The position numbers were made by a program, and so were the translations under genes. The notes under the pieces were generated by a model that searched no databases, was not told where the DNA came from, and was given only the letters and a program-made list of their open reading frames with translations. From contig JAITLO010000043.1 in NCBI GenBank assembly GCA_031277855.1, forward strand, positions 28,614 through 92,613: 64,000 nt of DNA, given 5' to 3'. Below, piece after piece: positions 14,499 through 25,923 of this stretch. Position 1 is the first letter of the stretch; every line of letters starts with the position of its first letter. This stretch comes from Acidovorax sp. (lineage in GTDB: Bacteria > Pseudomonadota > Gammaproteobacteria > Burkholderiales > Burkholderiaceae_C).

Positions 14499-17189
14499 AT
14501 GCACCACACCGCGCCTGCCGCCACCGCGAAAGCCGCTTCCAGCAGCCTGGACAGCGATGCCTTTATTCCCTATATGCGCAGCGTCACGCGCTGCGAGACT
14601 TCGCTGCGCGAGCTGAATCTGATGTGGCGGCTGATCGAGTCGTCCGCCAAGATGAACTGCCCGCAGGAGGCCCACGCCATCCTCCCCATGATGGCCGCCA
14701 CGCGCACCGGTTTTGAGCAGCTGGAGCAGGAGCTGGTGCACTCCATGGTGCAGCAGTCCGTCTCCGGCGTGATGGCGGGGCTGGCCACCCAGGCCCAGCA
14801 TGTAATCGACACCCTGGTGCGCAATCTCTACGAGCGCACCGCTGATGTGGGTTTTCTGGCCACCGACAGCGTGCTGTGCCGCTATGTGGCCGGGCTGAGC
14901 GATGGGGCCGGTGTGCAGCAGCGCCTGCGTGCCTACCGCAGCAAATACAGCGTCTACAACGAAATCATGCTGCTGGATCTGGAGGGCCAGGTCATGGCCC
15001 AAACCGATGGCGACTCTCCCGTCGAAGGCAGCCAGGACCCGCTGCTGGCCCAAACCCTGGCCAGCCCGCGCTATGTGGAGACTTTTCGCCGCACCGATCT
15101 GCGCCCCCACCTGCCCCAGGCCCTGGTGTATTCCCACCGCATGCTCCACCCCGTCAGCGGCGAGCCCGTGGGCGTGCTGTGCCTGTGCTTTGATTTCGAG
15201 GGCGAGATGCAAAGCATCTTCAACGCCCGCAGCACAGGCCTGCCCGGCGACAACCAAGGCGGGCACAGCATCGCCTTGCTGGTGGACGCGGGGGGCCAGG
15301 TGCTGGCCAGCAGCGATGCGCACTGGGTGGGCCTGGCCACACCGGTGCCTACCCACCACAGCCCCGAACCCCGCCTGCATGTCCACGCCGGGCGCAGCTA
15401 TCTGGTGCAGTCTGCGCGCTCGGCCGGCTACCAGGGCTATCCAGGCCCTGCGGGCTGGCAAGGCCAGGTCATGGTGCCGCTGGAGCAGGCCTTTGCCGGC
15501 CAGGGACAGCAGTTGCTGGACCAGTTGGCCCCCCATGTGGCCCAGGGACTGCTGGCCCATGCCCACCGTTTTTGCCCACCGCTGCATGCCATCGTCACCG
15601 CCGCCGACACCATACGCCGCGTGGTCTGGAACGGCCAGGTGATGACCGCAGGCGAAGACAGCGACAGCAGCCGCCTGCAGGCCGTGCTGGAGCAGATCGG
15701 CGAAACCGGCGCCCGCACGAATGAGGTTTTTGGCCAATCCATACGCGCGCTCTACGACACCGTGCTCAGCGCCGCGCTGCGTGACAACAGCTTGCTCAGC
15801 AAGCTCTTGGTAGACCTGCTGGATCGCAATCTCTACGAGCGTGCCAATGACTGCCGCTGGTGGGCCTTGACGCCGCAGCTGCAGCAATTGCTGGCCGCCA
15901 GCCATGCAGGGCTTGCCACTGCGGCCCAGGTGCAGCAAGGCTGCGCGCTGCTGACCGACATCCACAACCTCTATACCGTCTACCACCAGATCGTGGTCTA
16001 TGACAGAAGCGGCTGCATCGTCGCCACCAGCTTGCGCAGCGAAGTCACGGCCCCGGCCTTGGCACCGGCGCCCATCCAGCCCCCGGGGCGCGCCCATGCG
16101 CTGATAGGCCAGCGCATAGAAGCCGACACCCTGGCCCAGGTTCTGGCACTGCCCCACAGCCAGGCCTATCACGTCACGCCCTGGCGCCCCAACAGCCTGG
16201 ACGCAGGCCACGATCCCGCAGAGCCAGGCCTGATGCGCGAGCCCACCTATGCCTACCACGCGGCCATTCGCGGGCAAGATGGGCAGTTGCTGGGCGGCAT
16301 AGGCTTGGTGTTCCATGCCGCGCGCGAGCTGCGCGCCATGCTGGACAGCGCCGTGCCTTCTCAGGCCGCCGGCAGCTTGCAAACCCGGGTGCTGTACCTG
16401 AGCCGTCAGGGCGTGGTGATGGCCTCCACCGACCCGCAGCAGCCACCAGGCAGCCAGCTTGCGCTGCCGCCTGAGCTGCTGCAACTGTCCGCAGGCGAAA
16501 GCCGCGCCCAGGCCGTGGTGCATGGCGGCCAGTACTGCATTGTGGCGGCCACCGCTGGCAGCGGCTACCGCGAATTCAAGCGCAGCGACGGCTACCGTGA
16601 AGAGGTGCTGGCGGTGTCCATCCAGGCTTTTGGCCATGAGCAGGAAGATGCGGTTGCCGCCGTGCGCCGGCGCAGCATGCGGATTCAGTCGCTGGCCCCT
16701 TCGCAGCAGGCGCATGAGATGGCGACTTTTTTTGTCGGCGCCCATTTGATGGCCCTGGATGCGGCCTGCGTGCTCGAAGCCCTGCCCGCCGCCGCCATTG
16801 CGCCGGTGTCGGCCGGGCGCATGCCCCATTGTGTGGGCACGCTGGCACGGCACAGCCAGGGGGCGGTGATAGGCTATGTCTGGGTCTTCGATCTGGGTGC
16901 GCTGCTGCACGGCCAGCCCACCACGGTGACGGCGCAAAGCCAGGTCATCGTGCTGCAACACGCCGGCTGCAAGCTGGGATTGCTGGTCAGCGATTTGCAA
17001 GGTGTGGCGCGCTTTGGCAAGGCGCAAATCATTCCCACCCCGGCCATGGCGCCAGCCCAGCAACGCTTGCTGGAGGCCTTGATCAGGGCCAATGAGGGGA
17101 ACTTGCTGATCCAATGCCTCAGCCCCGCAGGCCTGCTGCAGATGCTACAAGGCCGGTCACAGACTGCGCAGCTGGCCCCGGCAACTTGA
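14499..17189 (+). CDS. large sensor-like protein with duplicated N-terminal unit and CheW-like C-terminus
   Basis: This 896-aa protein has no signal peptide and no clear membrane helix. It contains two related units. Each carries the motif RNLYER[TA]xD (about residues 108-116 and 445-453) followed by a region resembling cache-type sensor folds (SVYNEIMLLDLEGQVMAQT and TVYHQIVVYDRSGCIVATS). The last 130 residues look like a CheW domain (VIGYVWVFDLGALL, CKLGLLVSDLQGVARF), the adaptor of chemotaxis arrays. A cache fold in the cytoplasm is unusual, so the protein may be a soluble adaptor reading an internal ligand. No che, pil or fli genes are nearby. Domain names are inferred from motif resemblance. 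Confidence 0.7.
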   Translation: MHHTAPAATAKAASSSLDSDAFIPYMRSVTRCETSLRELNLMWRLIESSAKMNCPQEAHAILPMMAATRTGFEQLEQELVHSMVQQSVSGVMAGLATQAQHVIDTLVRNLYERTADVGFLATDSVLCRYVAGLSDGAGVQQRLRAYRSKYSVYNEIMLLDLEGQVMAQTDGDSPVEGSQDPLLAQTLASPRYVETFRRTDLRPHLPQALVYSHRMLHPVSGEPVGVLCLCFDFEGEMQSIFNARSTGLPGDNQGGHSIALLVDAGGQVLASSDAHWVGLATPVPTHHSPEPRLHVHAGRSYLVQSARSAGYQGYPGPAGWQGQVMVPLEQAFAGQGQQLLDQLAPHVAQGLLAHAHRFCPPLHAIVTAADTIRRVVWNGQVMTAGEDSDSSRLQAVLEQIGETGARTNEVFGQSIRALYDTVLSAALRDNSLLSKLLVDLLDRNLYERANDCRWWALTPQLQQLLAASHAGLATAAQVQQGCALLTDIHNLYTVYHQIVVYDRSGCIVATSLRSEVTAPALAPAPIQPPGRAHALIGQRIEADTLAQVLALPHSQAYHVTPWRPNSLDAGHDPAEPGLMREPTYAYHAAIRGQDGQLLGGIGLVFHAARELRAMLDSAVPSQAAGSLQTRVLYLSRQGVVMASTDPQQPPGSQLALPPELLQLSAGESRAQAVVHGGQYCIVAATAGSGYREFKRSDGYREEVLAVSIQAFGHEQEDAVAAVRRRSMRIQSLAPSQQAHEMATFFVGAHLMALDAACVLEALPAAAIAPVSAGRMPHCVGTLARHSQGAVIGYVWVFDLGALLHGQPTTVTAQSQVIVLQHAGCKLGLLVSDLQGVARFGKAQIIPTPAMAPAQQRLLEALIRANEGNLLIQCLSPAGLLQMLQGRSQTAQLAPAT

Positions 17190-17300
17190 TGGCCCTGCCT
17201 TTCACGATGCGGCACAAATCTGATCGTGAACATTCCCGCTATGGGCTCACTATGTTACAAACCGTGCCTTGCCCTTTTCGGCATGGATGATGGTTGAACC

Positions 17301-17780
17301 ATGGCTCGCTCACTGCTTGGAATTCGCTCCGCTACGCCCCAGACTTCTTCGGAACTCTCCACGACGTCGTCACCCCGCTCCCAGCTGCATGGTGCGGCCT
17401 TGCAGGCGCGCTTGCGACAAAAGCGCTCTGCCGCCTACGTGCAGGCCGTCACCCAGCTGGATGCCGGCGGCCATGTGCACAGCCCTGCCGCCACCCAGGC
17501 ACTGATCGATGCCATCCGCCAGGAATTGCCCGAGGTATCGGTCGATGCCCTGCCTTTTGGCATCGTCTCCCGCTGCTACCTGGGCGCACCGTACGAGGTG
17601 CACACCCTGGACTGCAGCGGCAGCATCATCCAGCACTACAAAACCCATGAAAGCCTGCCTGCAAGCCTGGAGCGGGCCCGCAGCCTGGCACTGCATCCTG
17701 GCTACGCCTTTATTGAAGTCTACGGCTCCCGCCTTATCGCAGTCAGCGCCTCCGGCCAGACCGCATTGATCGACCTTTGA
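17301..17780 (+). CDS. hypothetical protein, first gene of the Ycf46-like ATPase operon
   Basis: I do not recognise this 159-aa protein. The first 40 residues are Ser/Thr-rich and probably disordered; the rest looks like a small alpha/beta domain with HTLDCSGSIIQHYKTHE and HPGYAFIEVYGSRL. No signal peptide or membrane helix is visible. The next gene starts 10 bases after its stop and the whole set to 21923 is tightly packed on one strand, so it very likely works with the AAA+ ATPase downstream. Confidence 0.75.
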   Translation: MARSLLGIRSATPQTSSELSTTSSPRSQLHGAALQARLRQKRSAAYVQAVTQLDAGGHVHSPAATQALIDAIRQELPEVSVDALPFGIVSRCYLGAPYEVHTLDCSGSIIQHYKTHESLPASLERARSLALHPGYAFIEVYGSRLIAVSASGQTALIDL

Positions 17781-17790
17781 CCCCAGCACT

Positions 17791-19503
17791 ATGAGCACTG
17801 AACGCATTATTCAGGTCGCCGACCTGTCCTTGATCCTGGGATCGCTTCGCACCTTGCAAAGCGATATCGGCACGGTTTCCAACCAGGTCGACAACGTGGG
17901 CCGCGACCTCTCCCAGACCCGGTCCGAGCTCTCGCGACTGGAGCAGGCTTTTGCCGACTTTGTCGAAGCCGACCTCAAGGCCAAGGAGCTGTCCCTGGCC
18001 GAAACCCGCCAGGTCAAGATCCGCCAGGAGATCGAGAACAGCTTTGGCCAAAACGCCGTGGTGCGCCGCCAGGCCACAGGAATTTTGCAGGCCTCCGATA
18101 TTCAGCTGGTGCGCCAGGAAACCCTGCGCGGCGCCACCGAAGAGCTGATGCTCTCCACACCCCGTTACTGGCTGGCCCCTGCCCTGGTCGCCCTGGCAGC
18201 CTGGCTGGGTGACAACCGCGACCTGGCCCAGCGGGCGCTGGCCGAGGCGGTGCGCCGCGACGACGAGAAAACCTCGCTGTTCTTTGCCCTGGTGGCCCGT
18301 CGTGCGGGCCGTGCCGATGCCAACCGCACCTGGCTGGATCGTTATTTCGGGCTGCAAAACCCGCACCAGCTGGACCGCCAGACAGTAGTGATGGTCGACG
18401 CCATGGCCAACGGCGTTTTCAACGCCGACACCACCCAGCTGTGCTCCAAGCGCATTGCCGCGTGGATCGATGAGCTGTCGCAGCAAGCCGGATTTGCCGA
18501 AGCCCAGCGAAGCCAATGGAGCGATGCGTTGCGCTCCAAGACGCCCCATGCCAACCACGCGGGCGACTACCCGCACCTGTCACGCTTCAGCCCCACCTGG
18601 GATGGCTTGAACACCTCGCTCAGCGAAGCCTCCATGCAATCGGCCGTGTTGCAGCATTTCGAGCAGGTGTTCCAGGGCGAGATCAAGCCCGCCAGCAGCG
18701 TGCTGGTGGCCGTCGATGACCTGCTGACCAAGCTGGTGACCCGCTTTGATGACGATGAACTGCCGCTGCGCCGCCAGGAAGAGCTGTGCCGCCTGATCAT
18801 CGAAGAAAGCGGTGACAAGCGCGCGGCACAAAACCGCTACGATCTGCAAAGCAAGACGCTGGAGGCAGAGGTGGACTTCACTCAGTTGCTCACCAATGCC
18901 GCCATGCACCCCGAAACCTCGCATGTCACCCGCGCCACGCAGCGCTTTGCCACGGCGCATTCGCGTGACTGGATCCTGGATGCCCACAGCGATGTCACCG
19001 CCAAGGCCCGGCAGAAAGTGCCGCAGCGCATCGACCTGCAAATCGAAGACTGGAGCGCACAGACCCATGCTGGCGAAAACGAGGCCGAGCTGCTGGCCAG
19101 CCTGGCTGCCCATCTGGACCAACGCGAAGCGCAGGCACTGGCCCAAGCCAAGCCGGGGCTCAAGCAATGGGGCGCTGCGGCCCTGGGAGCGGCTCTGGTG
19201 CTGATGAGCGTGAGCTACGGCATGGTGACCCTGCTGATGGGGCTGGCCGCACTGGGCTGGGCTTACCTGGGCTACCGTACGGTGCAAAAGCTGCGTCAGA
19301 AGATTCGCGATGACTTTGCGCGGCTGAAAACCCAGTCCGCCCAGGCCCTGCGCGCCTGCATGGCCGAAACCGTGGAGCTGCGCCGTGACCTGGCCCAGCG
19401 TGATGGGGTATCGGCCGATGTGACGGCCTTGCTCGAAAGCATCAGCCCCGAGCAACACCTGCTCTCCGGTCACGACAGCGTTCGCCGCGTCATGGCTGCA
19501 TAA
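17791..19503 (+). CDS. hypothetical protein with N-terminal coiled coil and C-terminal membrane hairpin
   Basis: This 570-aa protein is of no family I recognise. Residues 1-75 form a heptad-like coiled coil (LSLILGSLRTLQSDIGTVS onward). A long helical, charged middle follows, and at about 458-495 there is a hydrophobic hairpin (AALGAALVLMSVSYGMVTLL then GLAALGWAYLGY). A second helical tail to 570 contains ELRRDLAQRDG. The layout resembles membrane-anchored scaffold or dynamin-like accessory proteins, but there is no GTPase or ATPase motif. It is the largest member of the unknown operon and may anchor the AAA+ ATPase at the membrane (inference). Confidence 0.75.
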   Translation: MSTERIIQVADLSLILGSLRTLQSDIGTVSNQVDNVGRDLSQTRSELSRLEQAFADFVEADLKAKELSLAETRQVKIRQEIENSFGQNAVVRRQATGILQASDIQLVRQETLRGATEELMLSTPRYWLAPALVALAAWLGDNRDLAQRALAEAVRRDDEKTSLFFALVARRAGRADANRTWLDRYFGLQNPHQLDRQTVVMVDAMANGVFNADTTQLCSKRIAAWIDELSQQAGFAEAQRSQWSDALRSKTPHANHAGDYPHLSRFSPTWDGLNTSLSEASMQSAVLQHFEQVFQGEIKPASSVLVAVDDLLTKLVTRFDDDELPLRRQEELCRLIIEESGDKRAAQNRYDLQSKTLEAEVDFTQLLTNAAMHPETSHVTRATQRFATAHSRDWILDAHSDVTAKARQKVPQRIDLQIEDWSAQTHAGENEAELLASLAAHLDQREAQALAQAKPGLKQWGAAALGAALVLMSVSYGMVTLLMGLAALGWAYLGYRTVQKLRQKIRDDFARLKTQSAQALRACMAETVELRRDLAQRDGVSADVTALLESISPEQHLLSGHDSVRRVMAA

Positions 19504-19549
19504 GCGCGTGTTGATGCTCTAAGCCTCGCTGTTCTACAAGGAAACCTCT

Positions 19550-19744
19550 ATGCCACGCGATCTTCTCTCCAGCCTGACACCTGCCGCACCGGCAGCCCCT
19601 TCTGCCACTCCTGCCGTGGCCGCCGCGCAGCCTGCGGCAACCGCCGCCGCCAGCACCCAAGCCCAGGATCGGGATGCCCTGGCGGGTGCCCTGCCCGCCT
19701 GGGATTTGCTGCCGGGCTCGCCCTTTGTGCGCCGCATCAAATAA
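19550..19744 (+). CDS. small Ala/Pro-rich protein with conserved-looking aromatic tail
   Basis: This is a 64-aa protein with a good ribosome-binding site (AAGGAAA, 6-10 bases upstream). Residues 10-37 are almost only Ala, Pro, Thr and Gln, and so disordered. The last 17 residues, LPAWDLLPGSPFVRRIK, are compositionally different and look like a short recognition motif. Its stop codon overlaps the next start (TAATG), so translation is coupled. The likely role is a flexible tether or substrate tag within the operon; this is inference. Confidence 0.65.
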   Translation: MPRDLLSSLTPAAPAAPSATPAVAAAQPAATAAASTQAQDRDALAGALPAWDLLPGSPFVRRIK

Positions 19745-20361
19745 TGTGGGGCTGGTTCACCCGCTCTGCCTCTGACACGGCCCAGGCCAGGGAGCCGGCG
19801 GCCGATGCACCACCGCAGTCCTATGCCCAGTGGAGCCACTGCCTGGATGCACTGGCCCAAGGGGACAACGATGAGGCCTGCCTGCAGCAGCTGAAGGCCG
19901 GCACGCTGGAATGGACAGGGGGCGTGGCCCCCATGTTTGCCAAGCGCGTCAGCGAGGAAATCCAGCGCCGCTTGCAGCAGTGCTCCGAGCGCCTGTCACG
20001 GGATTTGCAGCGCGGGGCGCAGGAATCCTTGATCGTGCGCGCCGTGCTCCAGGCGCGCGCACAGCTGGGTTTTGTACACCAGCTGTGCCAGCTGCCCGTG
20101 CTTCCCGCTTCCACACAACAGCATCTGTTGGACGAGATTCGCCGTTTTGCCGAGCGCTCCCAGCAGTCGCTGGAAGATACGGCCAAGGCAGACCGCAGCG
20201 GCCAACTGGCCACGCTGCTGCGCAACAACCCTTTGACCCGCTATGCCAACAGCGCCATTGACGCGGCTTCGGCTGGCAGCATCCGCGCCCCTGGCGACCC
20301 GGGCACTCCCGCCTCGCCCACACCAGGCATTCCAGGCCGCAAGCGCAACATACTGAACTGA
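19744..20361 (+). CDS. hypothetical helical protein of the Ycf46-like operon
   Basis: This 205-aa protein starts in the overlap TAATG with the preceding micro-protein. After a variable start it has a helical body (about residues 27-165: VSEEIQRRLQQCSERLSRDL, LLDEIRRFAERSQQSLED), then a Gly/Pro/Ala-rich tail ending in GRKRNILN. No signal or membrane segment is seen. I do not recognise it. The gap to the ATPase start is 11 bases. Confidence 0.72.
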   Translation: MWGWFTRSASDTAQAREPAADAPPQSYAQWSHCLDALAQGDNDEACLQQLKAGTLEWTGGVAPMFAKRVSEEIQRRLQQCSERLSRDLQRGAQESLIVRAVLQARAQLGFVHQLCQLPVLPASTQQHLLDEIRRFAERSQQSLEDTAKADRSGQLATLLRNNPLTRYANSAIDAASAGSIRAPGDPGTPASPTPGIPGRKRNILN

Positions 20362-20372
20362 CTTTTGTTTCC

Positions 20373-21923
20373 ATGAGCGACACCACCGAATTCAAGGCCA
20401 CGCTGACGCGCTACCTCAAGGCTCGCATCCCCTTCATTTCCATTCGCAGCGCCGAGCGCAGCCGGGTGCTGGAGCTGTTGCGCGATGTCGGCGCCACATT
20501 GCAAGCCCCGGTCTATGTGCATACCTTGTCCCAGGGCACACGCGAGCTGGGCAGCAACCGCAGTGTCAACGATGACCGCTCCGTCACCGGAGCCGTGGAC
20601 TTTGCCAGCCAGCAATTTGCCCAGCGCCAAAACCTCACCGTCACACTGACCGAGGTCTCGGACATCGAGGACGACACCCCTGCCGCCCGCCATCTGCTGG
20701 ATGTGGTGATGCTGGCGGCCGAAAACAGCGGCTCGGTGATTGTGATCACCACCAAGCCGGTGTGGGGGCAACTGCAGCGCGCAGGCATGTCGCTGGTGCT
20801 GTCCGCGCCCACCGAGGACGAGATGCTCGCCATCATTCGCGAGAACCTCAACGCCTACCGCGAGCATTTCCCCATCGAATGGGATGAGGCCGACGAGCGC
20901 CGCGCCGCAGCCGCCCTGACCGGTGTCTCGCGCATCGAGGCAGAAAACATCATTGCCACCTTGCTGGCCAACGGCCGCATCACCAAGGCCGATATGGTGG
21001 AAGTCATGCATGCCAAGGACCGCATCTTTGCCGACATCTCCGGCATAGAGCGCGTCAATGTGCGCGGCACCGAACTCAATGTGGGCGGGCTGGGGGGCCT
21101 GAAAGCCTGGCTGGACAAGGAGCAACCCCTGCTCACGGCCGACCTGCGCGAGCGCGGTATTCGCCCACCCCGTGGGGTGCTGCTGGTGGGCGTACCGGGC
21201 TGCGGCAAGTCGCTGTCAGCCAAGGCCATTGCCGCCAATTGGGGACTGCCGCTGTACCGGCTTGATTTGTCCACCATCCACGGCCAATACCTGGGACAAA
21301 GCGAAAGCCGGCTCAAGGACGCGCTGAGCACGGCCGACCATGTGGCGCCCTGTGTGCTGTGGATCGATGAAATCGAAAAAGGCCTGGCAGGCGCAGGAGG
21401 CAGTGGCGACGGCGGCACAGCCACGCGGCTGGTGGGGCAGTTTCTGTACTGGCTGCAGGAATCACTGGCCAGGGTGTTTGTCGTGGCCACGGCCAACGAT
21501 GTCACCAAACTCCCCCCCGAGCTGCTGCGCCGGGGGCGTTTTGACGAGCTGTTCTTTGTCGATCTGCCCACCCCTGCAGAGCGCCGGGAAATCATCGACA
21601 TCTACACCCGGCGCGGCCTCACCCAGCCCGTGCCCGGCGCCGTGCTGGACGAGATGGTGGAGCTGTCAGAGGGTTTTGCAGGCTCGGACCTGGAATCCGC
21701 CGTGCGGGAAGTGGTCAAAGAAGCCTATCTGCGCGGCGACGCCGTGGTCACGGCCGAGCTGTTTCGCCGCAGCTTCACCAATGTGGTGCCGCTGTCCAAG
21801 ACCGCTCCCGAGCAGATTGAAAGCATCAGAGCATGGGGCCGCGAGCGTGCCGTTCCCGCATCGGGCCAGCCCATAGGATCGGCTGCCCCCCAAACCCGGG
21901 CCAGACGCCAGGTGCTGGCCTAA
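20373..21923 (+). CDS. AAA+ ATPase of the Ycf46/FtsH-like class
   Basis: This 516-aa protein has an N-terminal domain of about 240 residues like that of Ycf46 proteins ([20 protein letters not shown]) and a single AAA module. Walker A is GVPGCGKS at 273-280 (K279), Walker B is [11 protein letters not shown] with D332 and E333, sensor 1 is VVATAND, and arginine fingers sit in [14 protein letters not shown]. There is no metalloprotease motif, so it is a remodeller rather than FtsH itself. It is the last gene of the five-gene unit. Its TAA stop overlaps the TAG stop of the convergent VOC gene. Partners and substrate are unknown; the small co-encoded proteins are the obvious candidates. Confidence 0.85.
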   Translation: MSDTTEFKATLTRYLKARIPFISIRSAERSRVLELLRDVGATLQAPVYVHTLSQGTRELGSNRSVNDDRSVTGAVDFASQQFAQRQNLTVTLTEVSDIEDDTPAARHLLDVVMLAAENSGSVIVITTKPVWGQLQRAGMSLVLSAPTEDEMLAIIRENLNAYREHFPIEWDEADERRAAAALTGVSRIEAENIIATLLANGRITKADMVEVMHAKDRIFADISGIERVNVRGTELNVGGLGGLKAWLDKEQPLLTADLRERGIRPPRGVLLVGVPGCGKSLSAKAIAANWGLPLYRLDLSTIHGQYLGQSESRLKDALSTADHVAPCVLWIDEIEKGLAGAGGSGDGGTATRLVGQFLYWLQESLARVFVVATANDVTKLPPELLRRGRFDELFFVDLPTPAERREIIDIYTRRGLTQPVPGAVLDEMVELSEGFAGSDLESAVREVVKEAYLRGDAVVTAELFRRSFTNVVPLSKTAPEQIESIRAWGRERAVPASGQPIGSAAPQTRARRQVLA

Positions 21924-22339
21924 AGCTGCCCGGCCTCTCCGCCGGGCTTCCACGGGCCGCGCAGGCCTATGCAGTTGCCCCAGGGATCGCGCACCTGGCA
22001 TATGCCCAAGCCCGACTCGATGGCCAGCGGGCCCCGGTATGGAGTGGCGCCCAGCACCAGAAAATGGCTGCGCGCCCTGGCCAGGCAGTCCACCCGCCAG
22101 TACACCACCGAGCCCGCAGGGCCGCTGCCTACCTTCTGATCGGCCAGCACCAGTTCCAGCTGCACGCCGGCAATGCGCAGGCATTCAAAGTCGGTGCCCG
22201 GCGGCCTATGGCGACAGGCCTGGTCAAAGGCCCGCAGATACCAAGCCAGCGCCTGCTGCACATCGCCCACATGCACCTTGACGGCGGCAATGGGGTGAGA
22301 GATGGGGGCAGATTCCGGCGCGAGCGGGCCTTCAGACAT
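21920..22339 (-). CDS. VOC (glyoxalase/bleomycin-resistance fold) protein
   Basis: This 139-aa protein has the VOC pattern: KVHVGDVQQALAWYLRAFD at the N-terminus, LELVLAD, and QVRDPWGNCIGLRG near the end. The metal ligands of glyoxalase I are not all obvious, so the activity is unknown. It is the last gene of a minus-strand run starting at ligA (ligA, patatin, Imm10-like, VOC) with gaps of 0-15 bases. A GC-rich hairpin (21928-21947) inside its 3' end may serve as terminator for the opposite AAA+ gene. Confidence 0.8.
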   Translation of the reverse strand: MSEGPLAPESAPISHPIAAVKVHVGDVQQALAWYLRAFDQACRHRPPGTDFECLRIAGVQLELVLADQKVGSGPAGSVVYWRVDCLARARSHFLVLGATPYRGPLAIESGLGICQVRDPWGNCIGLRGPWKPGGEAGQL

Positions 22340-22354
22340 GGCGGTGGCCCACGA

Positions 22355-22768
22355 TCATGCCGCACGCACCTGCAGGCAATCGGTGCCTGCAAAAATGGCA
22401 TCCAGGGCCTGCTGCAGTGCAGTGTAGTGCGCTGCATCCAGTTGGTAGCGTATGTCCATGCTGCCCACACCCCCTGCGGCCTGCGGGCCTGATGGATCAA
22501 ACACCAGCTGCATGGCTTGCGGCGTCAGCACACAGCGTGCAATACCGCCATAGCCACCGGCGCGCTGTGCGCCGCCGTACTCGGCGTGGTAGCTGTCCAT
22601 GCCCAGTGCCTGGTCCTGGGCATCGCTTTCCCCATCATTTTCCCAGTCGCGTTGCAGCATCAGATAGTGCTGGGTGTCGAACTCGCTGTCGGCCAAGCCG
22701 ACCAGGTGGCACAGGCCCTCGGGGTGCTCCAGGACAATGCACTGAGCGTCAAAAATCAGGTGTTGCAT
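22355..22768 (-). CDS. hypothetical protein resembling immunity protein 10
   Basis: This is a 137-aa soluble protein starting at the ATG at 22768 (MQHLIFDAQ). The central pattern, HYLMLQRDWENDGESDAQDQ then LGMDSYHAEYGG and AGGYGGIARCVLTPQ, resembles the Imm10 family of toxin-immunity proteins (resemblance by eye, not checked). No polymorphic toxin gene is next to it, so if the call is right it is an orphan immunity gene. It starts 10 bases after the patatin stop and is followed by the VOC gene 15 bases later, so it is carried in a housekeeping operon. Confidence 0.6.
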   Translation of the reverse strand: MQHLIFDAQCIVLEHPEGLCHLVGLADSEFDTQHYLMLQRDWENDGESDAQDQALGMDSYHAEYGGAQRAGGYGGIARCVLTPQAMQLVFDPSGPQAAGGVGSMDIRYQLDAAHYTALQQALDAIFAGTDCLQVRAA

Positions 22769-22778
22769 AGGTTCTCGT

Positions 22779-23773
22779 TCACGCAGGCAACCAATGCGCA
22801 AGTCCCGGCAGCGCGGCCTGGGTGGCTGCGTAGCCCGCGTCTATGGCTTCTTGGGCGCGGTGAAAGTCCAGCAGGCCCAGATGGGCCAGGCGCGGTGCTA
22901 TCACCAGCTCGGGCGGGTCGCCGGCCATGCGGCTGCGGGTGATGCGCATCTGCATGATGTTGACGCTGGTCATCACCACATCCAGCACCGATGGCGTGGG
23001 CAGGCTGCTGGCCGCTGCGCTCTGCGGTGCAGCGCCAGAGCCCACGCCAGGCAGCATGGACAGCAGCCGCGTGGTCCAGGGCGCAGGCGCCGGGGACTCG
23101 CTCGCAGATGCAGCAGCCATGGCAGTGGCGGACTTGGGAGGCAAACCGACTTCTGCCGTGCTTTGCACCACCTCGGGGGACTGCACCTCCAGCGGCTGCA
23201 TATGGCGCTGCAAAATGTCCGCATTCAGGTCCACCGCAATCACGATGTCTGCCCCCATGGCGCGTGCCAGCGAGGCCGGTACCGGATTCACCAGGCCACC
23301 GTCGACCAGCATGCGGCCATCACGCAGCACCGGTGTGAACAGACCTGGCAGCGCAATCGAGGCGCGCACGGCATCGGCAATAGAGCCGTCACGTAGCCAG
23401 ACTTCGGCACCGGAATGCAGGTCGGTGGCCACGGCGGCAAAAGGCCGTGGGGCGTTTTCGATATCAAAGTCGGCGAAATTACGGCGCCAGAAACTGATCA
23501 GCTTTTCGCCCTTGAGCATGCCTCCGGCCAGGTTGAAGTCCATAAAGCCGAACACATCGCGCATGCCCAGGCCCAGCACCCAGTCGGCAAAGCGCTCCAG
23601 CTCTCCGGCCGCATAGGCCGCGCCCACCAGAGCGCCAATCGAGCTGCCGCAGACCACATCGGGCTGTATGCCGGCCTCTTGCAAGGCCCGCAGCACACCG
23701 ATGTGCGACCAGCCACGCGCCGAGCCACTGCCCAGCGCCAGACCCAGTTTGGGCGTACGCCGGGCCAGCGCCA

Positions 23774-23774
<1 letters not shown>
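22779..23774 (-). CDS. patatin-like phospholipase
   Basis: This 331-aa protein of the RssA/YchK-type patatin family is a serine acyl hydrolase acting on lipids. It has the oxyanion-hole loop GSGSARG at 15-21, the nucleophile elbow GSSIG (S45) and the catalytic aspartate in VDGGLVNPVP, giving the Ser-Asp dyad. There is no signal peptide. A Pro/Ala/Ser-rich insertion (about 215-250) breaks the C-terminal half. Its start codon overlaps the ligA stop (TAATG), so translation is coupled to the DNA ligase. Confidence 0.9.
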
Positions 23775-25891
<2,117 letters not shown>

Positions 25892-25923
25892 TCAATTATT
25901 CATGGCGGTGGGCATAGGGACAG

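Noticed and set aside
14307..17114. A 935-codon antisense frame over the CheW-like gene
   Set aside because: It has the same shadow composition (His/Gly/Gln) and starts and ends inside unrelated sequence; the plus-strand protein has recognisable motifs.
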